DNA of 54,126 nucleotides from the NCBI GenBank assembly GCA_903828665.1, contig CAIKMZ010000158.1, positions 1 to 54,126 of the forward strand, written 5' to 3'. Below the pieces are notes generated by a model. The model was not told where the DNA came from and searched no databases. It was given only the letters and a program-made list of their open reading frames with translations. Source of the stretch: an uncultured beta proteobacterium (GTDB taxonomy: Bacteria; Pseudomonadota; Gammaproteobacteria; Burkholderiales; Burkholderiaceae_C). This document shows, one piece after another, positions 7,690-17,013 of this stretch. The translations under genes were made by a program, and so were the position numbers. How positions within the stretch are numbered: the stretch's first letter is position 1; each line of letters begins with the position of its first letter.

Positions 7690-8916
7690 ATGAACACGCT
7701 GCCCAGGCGCACGGCGATCGCCGTCTTTCTGGCCTTCGCTTGCGCCTACTTTCTGTCTGCGCTGATACGCGCGGTCACGGCGACCCTGTCGCCGGTACTG
7801 ACACAGGAATTTGCACTCAATGCCAGTGATCTGGGCTTGCTGGCGGGGGGCTACTTTCTGGGCTTCGCGACCACGCAGTTGCCGCTGGGCACGTGGCTGG
7901 ACCGGCATGGCCCGCGCACAGTCATCCTCTATTTCCTGTCGGTGGCGGTCATGGGATGCATTGCTTTTTCATATGCCACGAGTTTTCCAGGCCTGTTGGC
8001 GGGGCGCATCCTGTGCGGTGTCGGCGTCAGCGCCTGCCTGATGGCGCCACTGACCGGCTACCGGCGCTGGTTTGAGGCAGCCGCCCTGATGCGCGCCAAT
8101 TCCTGGATGCTGATGACCGGCTCCTTCGGCATGGTTGCATCGACTCTGCCGGTGCAATGGCTGATGCCGCTGCTGGGTTGGCGCATGCTGTTCTGGGGCC
8201 TGGCCCTGCTGCTCTTGTTGGCCATGATCTTGATCAGGTGGCAGGTGCCGAGGTGGAATGTGACTGTGCCGGACGCCGCCGGTCCAAAAGCCGGCTATGC
8301 CGAGGTCTGGAAGCATTCCTATTTCCGCAAGATGACACCGATAGGGTTCTTTTGCTACGGCGGCCTGGTCGCCATACAGACCTTGTGGGCCACGCCCTGG
8401 ATGATCAAGGTGGGAGGCTACAGCGCAGCCCAGGCGGCCAGCGGACTGTTCTGGATCAACATCTCGATGCTGTGTGCATTCTGGACCTGGGGCATGGTCA
8501 ACCCATGGCTGGTACGACACGGGTACGACGCGGACTGGATGATCGCCCGTGGCCTGCCTCTGAGTTTTCTGGTGCTGGCTGCCCTGATCGCCATGGGCCC
8601 GAGTGCTTCGACCCTGACCGGCGCTTTGTGGGCCTTGTACTGCGTCACTTGCACCTTCGTCACACTGGCGCAACCGGCGGTGGGCATGGCCTTCGCATCC
8701 GCTGTTGCCGGGCGCGCGCTTTCTGCTTACAACCTGGTGGTTTTCGCAGGCGTCTTCGTCGTCCAGTGGGGCATCGGCCTTGCGGTGGACGGGTTCAAGG
8801 CGCTTGGCTGGAGCGAGGTGCAGGCCTTCCAGTCGGCAATGAGTGTGTTCCTCTTGTGCTCTGTACTCTCCTACTTTTATTTTCTGATTGCAAAAAGCCA
8901 TAATCGGAGCACCTGA
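7690..8916 (+). CDS. MFS transporter (anion/cyanate-type permease fold)
   Basis: The 408-residue protein has about 12 hydrophobic segments and the MFS motif A-like loop GTWLDRHGPRTV after TM2. The pattern SDLGLLAGGYFLGFATTQLP is typical of MFS carriers. The substrate is not predictable. The ATG at 7690 (MNTLPRRTAIAV) is preferred because TM1 begins soon after it and an AGGG lies just upstream; an in-frame ATG at 7654 is also possible. A 63-base gap separates it from the PTS genes. Confidence 0.85.
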   Translation: MNTLPRRTAIAVFLAFACAYFLSALIRAVTATLSPVLTQEFALNASDLGLLAGGYFLGFATTQLPLGTWLDRHGPRTVILYFLSVAVMGCIAFSYATSFPGLLAGRILCGVGVSACLMAPLTGYRRWFEAAALMRANSWMLMTGSFGMVASTLPVQWLMPLLGWRMLFWGLALLLLLAMILIRWQVPRWNVTVPDAAGPKAGYAEVWKHSYFRKMTPIGFFCYGGLVAIQTLWATPWMIKVGGYSAAQAASGLFWINISMLCAFWTWGMVNPWLVRHGYDADWMIARGLPLSFLVLAALIAMGPSASTLTGALWALYCVTCTFVTLAQPAVGMAFASAVAGRALSAYNLVVFAGVFVVQWGIGLAVDGFKALGWSEVQAFQSAMSVFLLCSVLSYFYFLIAKSHNRST

Positions 8917-8979
8917 CATGTTGCGGGCAACGCCGACCTGGCTAGCGGGTCGGCATCGTCCGCCTCACCCGGCTACCAA

Positions 8980-9423
8980 ATGAACGGCATTTTCATCATC
9001 GCTCACGCACCATTGGCCAGCGCCTTGCGCCAGTGCGTCCTGCACGTCTTCCCGGATGGTGCACCAGGCTTGGCCGCGTTTGATGTGCAGCCCAACGTCC
9101 CGCCGGAAGAGACCCTGGCCAGTGCCCGGCAGGCGCTGGAATTGCTCAACACCAGCCAGACCCTGGTGCTGACCGACGTGTTTGGCGCCACGCCCTGCAA
9201 CGTGGCGCAGCAGCTGGTCGACGGCGTGAATTCAAAGTTGATAGCGGGCGTCAACCTGCCCATGCTGTTGCGTACAGTGACCTACAGCCGTGAATCGCTC
9301 GATGCCCTGCTGGCGCGGGCGCTGGCGGGCGGAACCCAGGGTGTCATGCAGGTGGCCAACACAGCGCCACAAAACCAGGTGAAAAAGAAAAATGACCAAA
9401 GCAACCACGACCATCAGCAATAA
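8980..9423 (+). CDS. PTS EIIA component, mannose family
   Basis: The 147-residue product is a mannose-type EIIA domain: MNGIFIIAHAPLASAL holds the phosphorylatable His9, and LVLTDVFGATPCNVAQQL is the second family motif. No EIIB, EIIC or EIID is nearby, so it belongs to the orphan phosphotransfer chain found in Burkholderiales, thought to regulate rather than transport. The last 32 bases overlap the start of ptsH, so its polar tail (KKKNDQSNHDHQQ) is encoded over the HPr start. Confidence 0.92.
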   Translation: MNGIFIIAHAPLASALRQCVLHVFPDGAPGLAAFDVQPNVPPEETLASARQALELLNTSQTLVLTDVFGATPCNVAQQLVDGVNSKLIAGVNLPMLLRTVTYSRESLDALLARALAGGTQGVMQVANTAPQNQVKKKNDQSNHDHQQ

Positions 9424-9661
9424 GCTGGGCTTGCACGCCCGTGCCTCGGCCAAGCTCACCAAATTGGCGGGTAGTTTTCCGTGCGAGGTCTGGTTGTCCA
9501 GGGGCGATCGGCGTGTCAACGCGAAAAGCATCATGGGCGTGATGATGCTGGCGGCCGGGATCGGCAGCACCGTTGAAGTCGAGACCAACGGCGAGCGCGA
9601 GCAGGAGGCGCTGACGGCCTTGCTCGCATTGATCGAGGACAAGTTCGGAGAGGGTGAATGA
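9392..9661 (+). CDS. ptsH: Phosphocarrier protein HPr
   Basis: The 89-residue product is canonical HPr: His15 in NKLGLHARASAKL is the site phosphorylated by EI, and Ser46 in VNAKSIMGVMML is the regulatory serine position used by HPr kinases. An AGGTG site lies upstream inside the EIIA gene. It overlaps EIIA by 32 bases and ptsI by 4 bases (ATGA), giving a compact EIIA-HPr-EI operon. Confidence 0.96.
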   Translation: MTKATTTISNKLGLHARASAKLTKLAGSFPCEVWLSRGDRRVNAKSIMGVMMLAAGIGSTVEVETNGEREQEALTALLALIEDKFGEGE

Positions 9662-11433
9662 CCTTTTCGATCCACGGTCTTGCAGTCGCGCGCGGCATCG
9701 CCATCGGGCGTGCGGTGCTGGTGGCGTCGAGCCGGGTGGATGTGGCGCACTACTTCATCGATGCGTCCCAGGTTGCCGCCGAAATCGAGCGCGTCCGCCA
9801 GGGCCGCAACGCGGTGGTCGACGAGATACATCGGCTGCAGACCAGCATCGCGCACATGGGACCGAAAGAAGCGCCCCATGAATTGGCGGCGTTGCTCGAC
9901 GTGCACCTGATGCTGTTGCAGGACGAGGAGCTGATTGGGGGCGTCAAGCATTGGATCACGGACCGCCTGTACAACGCCGAGTGGGCGCTGACGACACAGC
10001 TCGAGGTCATCGCGCGCCAGTTCGACGAAATGGAGGATGAATACCTGCGCGAGCGCAAGGCCGACCTCGAGCAAATCACGGAAAAAGTGTTGCGCGCGAT
10101 GAAAGGCGTGGCTTCGCCCGTGGTGCAGCACGCGAACCGCCTCACGCGCAAGAAGTCGCAACAGGACCTGCTGCTCGATGACACGGTTGACGTGCCCCTG
10201 ATCCTGATTGCGCACGACCTGTCGCCGGCCGACATGCTGCAGTTCAAGCAAAGCGTGTTTGCCGGTTTCATCACCGCAGTCGGGGGCAAGACCTCGCACA
10301 CCGCCATCGTGGCGCGCAGCCTGGATATACCGGCGGTGGTCGGCGCCCGCCTGTCGAGCCAACTGGTGCGCCAGGACGACTGGGTCATCATTGATGGCGA
10401 CGCCGGCGTGGTGGTGGTGGACCCGTCCCCGATCATCCTGGCCGAATACGGTTTCAAGCAGCGCCAGCACGAGCTCGACCGCAGCCGCCTGTCGCGCCTG
10501 CTGCACACGCCGGCGGTCACGCTGGACGGACAGAAGATCGAGCTGTTGGCCAACATCGAAATGCCCGAGGACGCGCCCCTTGCGATCAAGGCCGGCGCCG
10601 TCGGCGTGGGCTTGTTTCGCAGCGAATTCCTGTTCATGGGCCGCCAGGGCAAGTTGCCCAACGAGGAAGAGCAGTACCAGGCCTACCGGCGCGCCATTGA
10701 AGGCATGCAGGGTCTGCCGGTGACGATCCGCACGGTCGATGTTGGCGCCGACAAGCCGCTCGACGATTCGCTGCAGGACGCGGCCCACCTGAATCCGTCA
10801 CTGGGCTTGCGCGCCATCCGCTGGAGCCTGGCCGACCCCGCCATGTTCCTCACGCAGCTGCGCGCCATCCTGCGCGCCGCTGCGCACGGGCGCGCCAAGC
10901 TGCTGATACCGATGCTGGTTCATGCCAGCGAAATACGGCACACCTTCGCCCTGATCGACCGGGCCCGTGTTGAACTCGACAACCGCGGCATTGCCTACGG
11001 TCCGATCGAGATCGGCGCCATGATCGAGATCCCGGCCGCGGCGCTGACGCTCAAGGTGTTCCTCAAGTATTTCGATTTCCTGTCGATCGGCACCAACGAC
11101 CTGATCCAGTACACGCTGGCGATCGACCGCGCCGACGAGTCGGTGGCCCACTTGTATGACCCGCTGCATCCGGCGGTGCTGCGTCTGGTGGCCCTGACCA
11201 TCGCCGAATGCCAGGCGCAGGGCAAGCAGGTGAGCGTGTGCGGCGAGATGGCCGGCGACATCACCCTGACCCGTCTGTTGCTGGGCATGGGGTTGCGCAG
11301 CTTTTCGATGCACCCGGCGCAAATCCTGGCGGTCAAGCAGGAGGTGCTGCGCGCCGACACCAATCGGCTCGCGGCATGGGCGCAGGAAATCATGGCGGAC
11401 GACGAACCCGGACTGCGGCTGGTCCGGCATTAA
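9658..11433 (+). CDS. ptsI: PTS enzyme I (phosphoenolpyruvate-protein phosphotransferase)
   Basis: The 591-residue product has the EI layout: an N-terminal HPr-binding/phosphohistidine part with the active His at residue 214 in GGKTSHTAIVARS, and a C-terminal PEP-binding TIM barrel with GVGLFRSEFLFMGR, LSIGTNDLIQYTLAIDRA and the catalytic Cys region VSVCGEMAGD. It transfers phosphate from PEP to HPr. The gene starts within the ptsH stop (ATGA). Confidence 0.97.
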   Translation: MTFSIHGLAVARGIAIGRAVLVASSRVDVAHYFIDASQVAAEIERVRQGRNAVVDEIHRLQTSIAHMGPKEAPHELAALLDVHLMLLQDEELIGGVKHWITDRLYNAEWALTTQLEVIARQFDEMEDEYLRERKADLEQITEKVLRAMKGVASPVVQHANRLTRKKSQQDLLLDDTVDVPLILIAHDLSPADMLQFKQSVFAGFITAVGGKTSHTAIVARSLDIPAVVGARLSSQLVRQDDWVIIDGDAGVVVVDPSPIILAEYGFKQRQHELDRSRLSRLLHTPAVTLDGQKIELLANIEMPEDAPLAIKAGAVGVGLFRSEFLFMGRQGKLPNEEEQYQAYRRAIEGMQGLPVTIRTVDVGADKPLDDSLQDAAHLNPSLGLRAIRWSLADPAMFLTQLRAILRAAAHGRAKLLIPMLVHASEIRHTFALIDRARVELDNRGIAYGPIEIGAMIEIPAAALTLKVFLKYFDFLSIGTNDLIQYTLAIDRADESVAHLYDPLHPAVLRLVALTIAECQAQGKQVSVCGEMAGDITLTRLLLGMGLRSFSMHPAQILAVKQEVLRADTNRLAAWAQEIMADDEPGLRLVRH

Positions 11434-11571
11434 CGCTCAGCGCAGTGAGGTCAAGGAGGCGGCCGAAGGCCGGGGGACACAAACGGCGTTGAGTGCCGCG
11501 TCGCCCTGAGTCCTGCAGTGCCCGGGTCCTGACGTCTGCAGGTTGCTTGCCGCAAGATGACTTGTGGTGAA

Positions 11572-13074
11572 CTAGAAGCGCTCCAGCTCCGGGTGCGCCA
11601 GCTTGCCGCCGCGCACCAGCATCTTGCCGTATTCGGCGCAGCGCTGCGGCGTCGGGATCACCTTGCCGGGGTTGAGCAGGCCCTTGGCGTCGAAGGCGCG
11701 CTTGACGCCGAACATCTGTTCGTTTTCCGCGGCCGAGAACTGCACGCACATCGAGTTGAGCTTTTCGATCCCCACGCCATGCTCGCCGGTGACCGTGCCG
11801 CCCATGGCGACGCTGGTCTCCAGGATGTCGGCACCGAACAGCTCGCAGCGATGCAACTGGTCGGCGTCGTTGGCATCGAACAGGATCAGCGGATGCAGGT
11901 TGCCGTCGCCGGCATGGAACACGTTGCAGCAGCGCAGACCGTATTTCTTCTCCATCCCGGCGATGGCGATCAGGATGTCAGCTAGGCGCTTGCGCGGAAT
12001 GGTCGAGTCCATGCACATGTAGTCGGGACTGATGCGCCCGCTGGCGGGAAACGCATTCTTGCGCCCGCTCCAGAATTTCAGGCGTTCGGACTCATCCTTG
12101 CTGACTGCAATCGCCGTCGCGCCATGCAGGCGCAGCACCGCGCTCATGCGGCCGATCTCTTCTTCCACCTCTTCCGGTGTGCCGTCGCTCTCGCACAGCA
12201 GGATGGCGGCGGCGCTCAGGTCGTAGCCCGCATGCACGTAATCTTCCACCGCGGCCGTCATCGGCTTGTCCATCATTTCCAGGCCGGCCGGGATGATGCC
12301 GGCGGCTATCACGCCGGCAACCGCATCACCGGCCTTGCGGATGTCGTCGAAGCTGGCCATGATGCAGCGCGCCAGTTGCGGCTTGGGCACCAGCTTGACC
12401 GTGACCTCGGTCGTGACGGCCAGCATGCCCTCGGAGCCGATGACGATGCTCAACAGATCCAAACCGGGGGCATCGAGCGCATCGGCGCCGAATTCCACCG
12501 GCTCGCCTTCCATCGTGAAGCCCCGCACCTTGAGGACGTTGTGCAGTGTCAAGCCGTATTTCAGGCAGTGCACGCCACCGGCGTTCTCCGCCACGTTGCC
12601 GCCGATGGTGCAGGCAATCTGGCTCGATGGATCGGGCGCGTAATAGAGGCCATGCGGCGCGGCCGCTTCACTGATGGCCAGGTTGCGCACACCGCACTGC
12701 ACCTGGGCGCTGCGGCTGCGGGCATCGATGCGGATGATCTTGTTGAATTTCGCCAGCGACAGCGTCACACCCAGGCGGTGCGGCATGGCGCCGCCCGACA
12801 GGCCGGTGCCGGCACCGCGTGCGACCACCGGCACACCGAGTGCGTGGCAGGCACGCAGCACGGCCTGTACCTGGCTCTCGGTCTCGGGCAGGGCCACGAC
12901 CAGCGGGCGCTGGCGGTACGCGCTCAGGCCGTCGCATTCATAGGGCGTCGTGTCCTCCTGTTGCCAGAGCAGGGCGTGCTTGGGCAGACAGGCGCTCAGG
13001 GCCTGCACCACCTGGGCCTGGCGTTCCGACTTGTTGGGCAGTTCCTGCTGCGCTGCAAAAAGGGATGCGGTCAT
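11572..13074 (-). CDS. glcD: FAD-linked oxidase, glycolate oxidase subunit GlcD type
   Basis: The 500-residue protein has the PCMH-type FAD domain with VVARGAGTGLSGGAMP and IGGNVAENAGGVHCLKYGL, then the C-terminal cap with HAGDGNLHPLILFD and TVTGEHGVGIEK. This is the GlcD / D-lactate dehydrogenase family, oxidising 2-hydroxy acids such as glycolate. The ATG at 13074 (MTASLFAAQQE) gives the usual length; the frame upstream is not protein-like. glcE and glcF do not follow here, so partners must be elsewhere or the enzyme acts alone. Confidence 0.93.
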   Translation of the reverse strand: MTASLFAAQQELPNKSERQAQVVQALSACLPKHALLWQQEDTTPYECDGLSAYRQRPLVVALPETESQVQAVLRACHALGVPVVARGAGTGLSGGAMPHRLGVTLSLAKFNKIIRIDARSRSAQVQCGVRNLAISEAAAPHGLYYAPDPSSQIACTIGGNVAENAGGVHCLKYGLTLHNVLKVRGFTMEGEPVEFGADALDAPGLDLLSIVIGSEGMLAVTTEVTVKLVPKPQLARCIMASFDDIRKAGDAVAGVIAAGIIPAGLEMMDKPMTAAVEDYVHAGYDLSAAAILLCESDGTPEEVEEEIGRMSAVLRLHGATAIAVSKDESERLKFWSGRKNAFPASGRISPDYMCMDSTIPRKRLADILIAIAGMEKKYGLRCCNVFHAGDGNLHPLILFDANDADQLHRCELFGADILETSVAMGGTVTGEHGVGIEKLNSMCVQFSAAENEQMFGVKRAFDAKGLLNPGKVIPTPQRCAEYGKMLVRGGKLAHPELERF

Positions 13075-13213
13075 GGTGATGTTCAGTCGGCGATTAAAAT
13101 GGCACGCTGCGGGGCAGCACACAGGATGCCATTGTTGCACTTGTACCGGTCCCCTGGAATCAAATTTCCACAAGACCCCTGCACCGAGGGGACGCAACCC
13201 ATACCGCAATCCC

Positions 13214-14521
13214 ATGCCGCCTGAAGCGAACGGCGCCTGGCAGCGACGCTGGCAGAAATGGCGCTTATTCCTGCCCTCGCTGCCCGCCCATGATTTGTTG
13301 CGTGACGCCACTTACCGGCGGCTCTGGTCATCGATCCTGATCAGTTCCTTCGGCGGTCAGATCACGATGCTGGCGCTGCCTCTGACGGCGGCCGTGCTGC
13401 TGCACGCCACGCCGACCCAGATGGGCCTGCTCACCGCCATGGAACTGGCGCCCTTTGTCCTGCTCTCACTGCCGGCTGGCGTCTGGCTCGATCGCGTGCG
13501 CAAGTTGCCGGTTTATGTGGTTGGCGAGGGCTTCATCGCGCTGGCCTTGTCCAGCGTGCCGCTGGCCTGGCACCTGGGCTGGCTCAGCATGGATTTTCTT
13601 TATGCCGTGGCCTTCGCCATCGGCTGCGTCTTCGTCACGGCCGGCAGCGCGGCGCAGATTGTGCTGACGCAGGTGGTGCCGCGCGAGCGACTGGTCGAGG
13701 CGCATGCCAAGAACTCGCTGGCCTCGTCCGGGGCTGAAGTGGCCGGGCCGGGTGTGGCCGGTGCCCTGATCAAACTGGTGGGCGCGCCACTGGCCCTGCT
13801 GGCCGACGCCGTGCTGCTGATCGGCAGCGTGCTGATTCTGCGCGGCTTGAAGGTGACTGAAAAGCGTCCTGACACGCAAGCCACGCATTTCTGGCGCGAC
13901 CTCAAGGACGGGCTGCGTTTTGTCGCCAGCCAGCGTCTGCTGCTGTCGCTGGCCAGCGCGGTCGGCCTGTGGCAGTTGTGCTTCCAGTGTGCGATGGTGG
14001 TGCAGATCCTGTTTGCGACGCGGGAACTCGGACTCAACGAGCGCCAGGTGGGCTTGTGCTACATGGGGTTGGGGCTGGGCACCATCACCGCGAGCAGCCT
14101 GGGCAACCGCATCTCGCGGCACCTGGGGCCGGGGCCGTGCCTGATCCTCGGGATTGCCGTTTGCGGCCTTGGCTGGCTGCAGCTGGCCTGCGCGCCGCTC
14201 GGGGCTTGGGGCGTGTTCTCCTTCGTCCTGATGCAACTGTGTTTTGGTGTCGGCGCCGTCCTCATCTTCATCAACTTTCTGGCCTTGCGCCAGGCCGTCA
14301 CGCCCGAGCCCATGCTGGGCCGCATGACCAGCACCATGCGCTGGCTGATCCTGATCCCGGCCGGTCCCGGCGCCCTGCTCGGCGGCTACCTTGGCGAGCA
14401 CATGGGTCTGCGTTATGCCCTGGCCGCTGGCGGCATCGGTGCGCTGGTGCTGACCATCGGGGCCTGGCGCCATCCGGTGCTGCGCCAGGTGCGCACGCTG
14501 CCGACGATCCCGCCTGGGTGA
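13214..14521 (+). CDS. MFS exporter, EntS/DHA3-like
   Basis: The 435-residue protein begins with a cytoplasmic stretch (MPPEANGAWQRRWQKW) and then MFS helices. The segment YRRLWSSILISSFGGQITML and the loop GVWLDRVRKLPVYVVGEG resemble drug- or siderophore-export MFS proteins of the EntS type. The substrate is unknown. The ATG at 13214 is the first methionine that leaves room for the divergent glcD promoter. It converges on the carboxypeptidase gene with a 28-base gap. Confidence 0.85.
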   Translation: MPPEANGAWQRRWQKWRLFLPSLPAHDLLRDATYRRLWSSILISSFGGQITMLALPLTAAVLLHATPTQMGLLTAMELAPFVLLSLPAGVWLDRVRKLPVYVVGEGFIALALSSVPLAWHLGWLSMDFLYAVAFAIGCVFVTAGSAAQIVLTQVVPRERLVEAHAKNSLASSGAEVAGPGVAGALIKLVGAPLALLADAVLLIGSVLILRGLKVTEKRPDTQATHFWRDLKDGLRFVASQRLLLSLASAVGLWQLCFQCAMVVQILFATRELGLNERQVGLCYMGLGLGTITASSLGNRISRHLGPGPCLILGIAVCGLGWLQLACAPLGAWGVFSFVLMQLCFGVGAVLIFINFLALRQAVTPEPMLGRMTSTMRWLILIPAGPGALLGGYLGEHMGLRYALAAGGIGALVLTIGAWRHPVLRQVRTLPTIPPG

Positions 14522-14549
14522 AGCAAGCCCATCAGCGCAACGTGTGCCC

Positions 14550-16040
14550 TCAGGCCCCGAGGTAGCGCTGCGCCAGATGCCGGCGCAGATGCTGCGGGTT
14601 GAGCGCTTCGCCCGTCGCGCGCTGAACCAGTTCCCGAGTTTCCCAGCGGCTGGCCTGGCTCCAGATGTGCGTGGCCAACCAGTCGAACAGCGGTGACAAA
14701 TCGCCTGCAGCCATGCGGGTTTCGAAATCCGGCTGGGTCTGGCGGATCGACGCGAAGTACTGCGCGGCGTACATGGCGCCCAGCGTGTAGCTCGGAAAGT
14801 AGCCGAAGCTGCCGCCGGGCCAGTGAATGTCCTGCAGGCAGCCGTTCTTGTAGTTGCCGCGCGTGTCCAGGCCAACGTAGGCCATCATCTTTTCATCCCA
14901 CAGCGCGGGGATGTCGCGGGCCTCGATCTCGCCGTCGATCAGCGCACGCTCGATCTCGTAGCGAAGGATGATGTGTGCCGGGTACGTCAGCTCATCGGCA
15001 TCGACACGGATGAAGCCGGGTTTGACGCGCGAGAACAGCCCTGCCAGGTTGGTTGCGTCGAAGGCGGCCTGATCGCCGAGGTGCTTCTTCAACAGGGGCG
15101 AGATCAGCGCGAGAAATGCCGGGTTGCGCCCGATCTGCATCTCGAACGACAGGCTTTGGCTCTCGTGGATGCCCATCGAGCGGGCGCGACCGACCGGCAG
15201 GTGCACACCATCGCGCGGCAGATTCTGCTCGTAGCGGGCATGTCCGGTCTCATGAACAATGCCCATCAGGCTGCGCATGAAATCGTCCGGGTTGTAGCGC
15301 GTGGTGATGCGCACGTCCTCGGGCACGCCGCCGCAAAACGGATGGGTCGAGAGGTCGAGCCTGCCCGCTGAGAAATCAAAGCCGAGCAGGGCCATGAGTT
15401 CGAGCCCCAGTTCGCGTTGCTGCGCGATCGGGAACGGGCCTTGCAGTGCAATCAGCGTTTCGCCGGCCTGCTTGTCACGCACCTGGCTGATCATGCCGGG
15501 CAGCCAGGTTTTCACCTCGCCGAAGATGGCGTCGATGTCGGCGCTGCGCGCGCCGGGCTCGAACTTGTCCATCAGCGCCTCGTAGCGGCCCACGCCCGTA
15601 TGCTGCGACAGGCACTGCGCCTCCTCGCGCGCGAGCTTGACGACCTCATCAAAGTTCAGCAAAAAACCGGGCCAGTCATTTTCCGCTCGCTGTGTGCGCC
15701 AGGCGTGCTCACAGCGCGAACTCGCCAGGCTCTTGGCTTCGACCAGTCGCGCGGGCAACAGGTTGGCCAGCCTCCAGTCGCGCCGCATCTCGCGCAGGTT
15801 GGCGGCCTGCGCGGCGTCGAGCGCTTCGTCAACGGCACGTGCCATCAAGTCGGGCAAGGACGGGTCGGTCAGCGTCTGGTGCATCAGCACCTCGAGTTCG
15901 GCCAGCGCTGCGCCGCGTGCTGCGTTGCCCTTGGGTGGCATCATGGCGGCCTGGTCCCAGCCGACGATGGATCCCAGATGCTGATAACGGTAGAGGCGGG
16001 TGAAGGTGCTCACCAGCGCGTCATAGGCGCGAAGATTCAT
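14550..16040 (-). CDS. M32-family (Taq-type) carboxypeptidase
   Basis: The 496-residue zinc metallopeptidase has HETGH at residues 263-267 (two zinc histidines and the catalytic Glu) and the third ligand region IHESQS with Glu293. M32 enzymes remove C-terminal residues in the cytoplasm and are all-helical. The start at 16040 (MNLRAYDALV) matches family N termini; earlier in-frame starts at 16055 and 16091 are possible. No functional partner is adjacent. Confidence 0.93.
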   Translation of the reverse strand: MNLRAYDALVSTFTRLYRYQHLGSIVGWDQAAMMPPKGNAARGAALAELEVLMHQTLTDPSLPDLMARAVDEALDAAQAANLREMRRDWRLANLLPARLVEAKSLASSRCEHAWRTQRAENDWPGFLLNFDEVVKLAREEAQCLSQHTGVGRYEALMDKFEPGARSADIDAIFGEVKTWLPGMISQVRDKQAGETLIALQGPFPIAQQRELGLELMALLGFDFSAGRLDLSTHPFCGGVPEDVRITTRYNPDDFMRSLMGIVHETGHARYEQNLPRDGVHLPVGRARSMGIHESQSLSFEMQIGRNPAFLALISPLLKKHLGDQAAFDATNLAGLFSRVKPGFIRVDADELTYPAHIILRYEIERALIDGEIEARDIPALWDEKMMAYVGLDTRGNYKNGCLQDIHWPGGSFGYFPSYTLGAMYAAQYFASIRQTQPDFETRMAAGDLSPLFDWLATHIWSQASRWETRELVQRATGEALNPQHLRRHLAQRYLGA

Positions 16041-16152
16041 GATCAAAGGTTCCATCCGTGGCAGGGGCAAGGCCGATCGCGGCATTGTCACATGGGGGCC
16101 GGCCGCAGGCGCTCGCTACAATCCCGCCCATTCCCACCACCGGTAGCTACCC

Positions 16153-17013
16153 ATGTCCGATCGCCTTGCCGTGCTGCCGCAGTACCTGCTGCCCAAGCAG
16201 GCCTTGACGGTCCTGGCCGGACGCATCGCCTCGGCGCGCGGCGGACGGATGACGACCGCCCTGATCGCCTGGTTCGTGCGGCGCTATGGCGTGAACATGG
16301 ACGAGGCCGCCAACCCCGACATCGCCAGCTACGCCAGCTTCAACGACTTCTTCACGCGCGCCCTGCAGGAAGGTGCCAGGCCGCTGGCGCAGGCCGAACT
16401 GCTGTGCCCGGTCGATGGCGCCATCAGCCAGTTTGGCGCGCTGAAAAAGGACCAGATTGTTCAGGCCAAGGGCCACCACTATTCGAGCCGTGCCCTGCTC
16501 GGCGGCGATGCTGAACTGGCCGCGCAGTTCGACGACGGCAGCTTTGCCACGTTGTACCTGAGCCCGCGTGACTACCACCGCATCCACATGCCCTGCGCCG
16601 GGCGCCTGACGCGCATGATCTATGTGCCCGGTGAGTTGTTCTCGGTCAACCCGACAACGGCGCGCGGCGTGCCGGGACTGTTTGCACGCAACGAGCGCGT
16701 GGTCAGCATCTTTGATTCGGCGCTCGGCCCGTTTGCACTGGTGCTGGTCGGTGCCACCATAGTCGGCAGCATGGCCACGGTCTGGCATGGCGTTGTGAAC
16801 GCCGAGCGCAGCGGGATGATCCGGCAATGGGACTACGCGCAGCAGGACGTGTCGCTGGCGCAGGGCCAGGAGATGGGCCGCTTCCTGCTGGGTTCGACCG
16901 TGGTGCTGCTGTTTCCCAAGGGCCCGTTGCAATTCAACCCGGCCTGGGCGCCGGGGCGTGCGATCCGCATGGGCGAGGCCATGACGCACCGCTCTGCCAC
17001 AATATTCACATGA
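16153..17013 (+). CDS. psd: Phosphatidylserine decarboxylase proenzyme
   Basis: The 286-residue product has PVDGAISQFG, YLSPRDYHRIHMP and the self-cleavage motif LGST, with Ser248 becoming the pyruvoyl group. It makes phosphatidylethanolamine at the inner membrane. A TACAAT box at 16117-16122 could be its -10, but I see no good -35. The stop overlaps the next gene's ATG (ATGA). Confidence 0.96.
   Translation: MSDRLAVLPQYLLPKQALTVLAGRIASARGGRMTTALIAWFVRRYGVNMDEAANPDIASYASFNDFFTRALQEGARPLAQAELLCPVDGAISQFGALKKDQIVQAKGHHYSSRALLGGDAELAAQFDDGSFATLYLSPRDYHRIHMPCAGRLTRMIYVPGELFSVNPTTARGVPGLFARNERVVSIFDSALGPFALVLVGATIVGSMATVWHGVVNAERSGMIRQWDYAQQDVSLAQGQEMGRFLLGSTVVLLFPKGPLQFNPAWAPGRAIRMGEAMTHRSATIFT

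Noticed and set aside
7457..7693. A 78-codon frame in the gap before the MFS gene.
   Set aside because: No ribosome site, no family similarity, and it overlaps the MFS start.
8932..8954. A 7-bp hairpin (GCCGACC / GGTCGGC) between the MFS and EIIA genes, considered as a terminator.
   Set aside because: Nine-base loop and no T-run; not enough to call.
9232..10788. A 518-codon minus-strand frame opposite ptsI.
   Set aside because: It mirrors a well-conserved enzyme in high-GC DNA; its sequence is low in structure, His/Arg/Gln-rich and matches no family.
11434..11571. The gap after ptsI, with a small CGGCC-GAA-GGCCG hairpin, considered as a second palindromic repeat or terminator.
   Set aside because: The stem is only 5 bp, no T-run follows, and it does not share sequence with the element at 17862.
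12124..13224. A 366-codon plus-strand frame opposite glcD.
   Set aside because: Antisense shadow of a clear GlcD gene with no ribosome site or recognisable motif.
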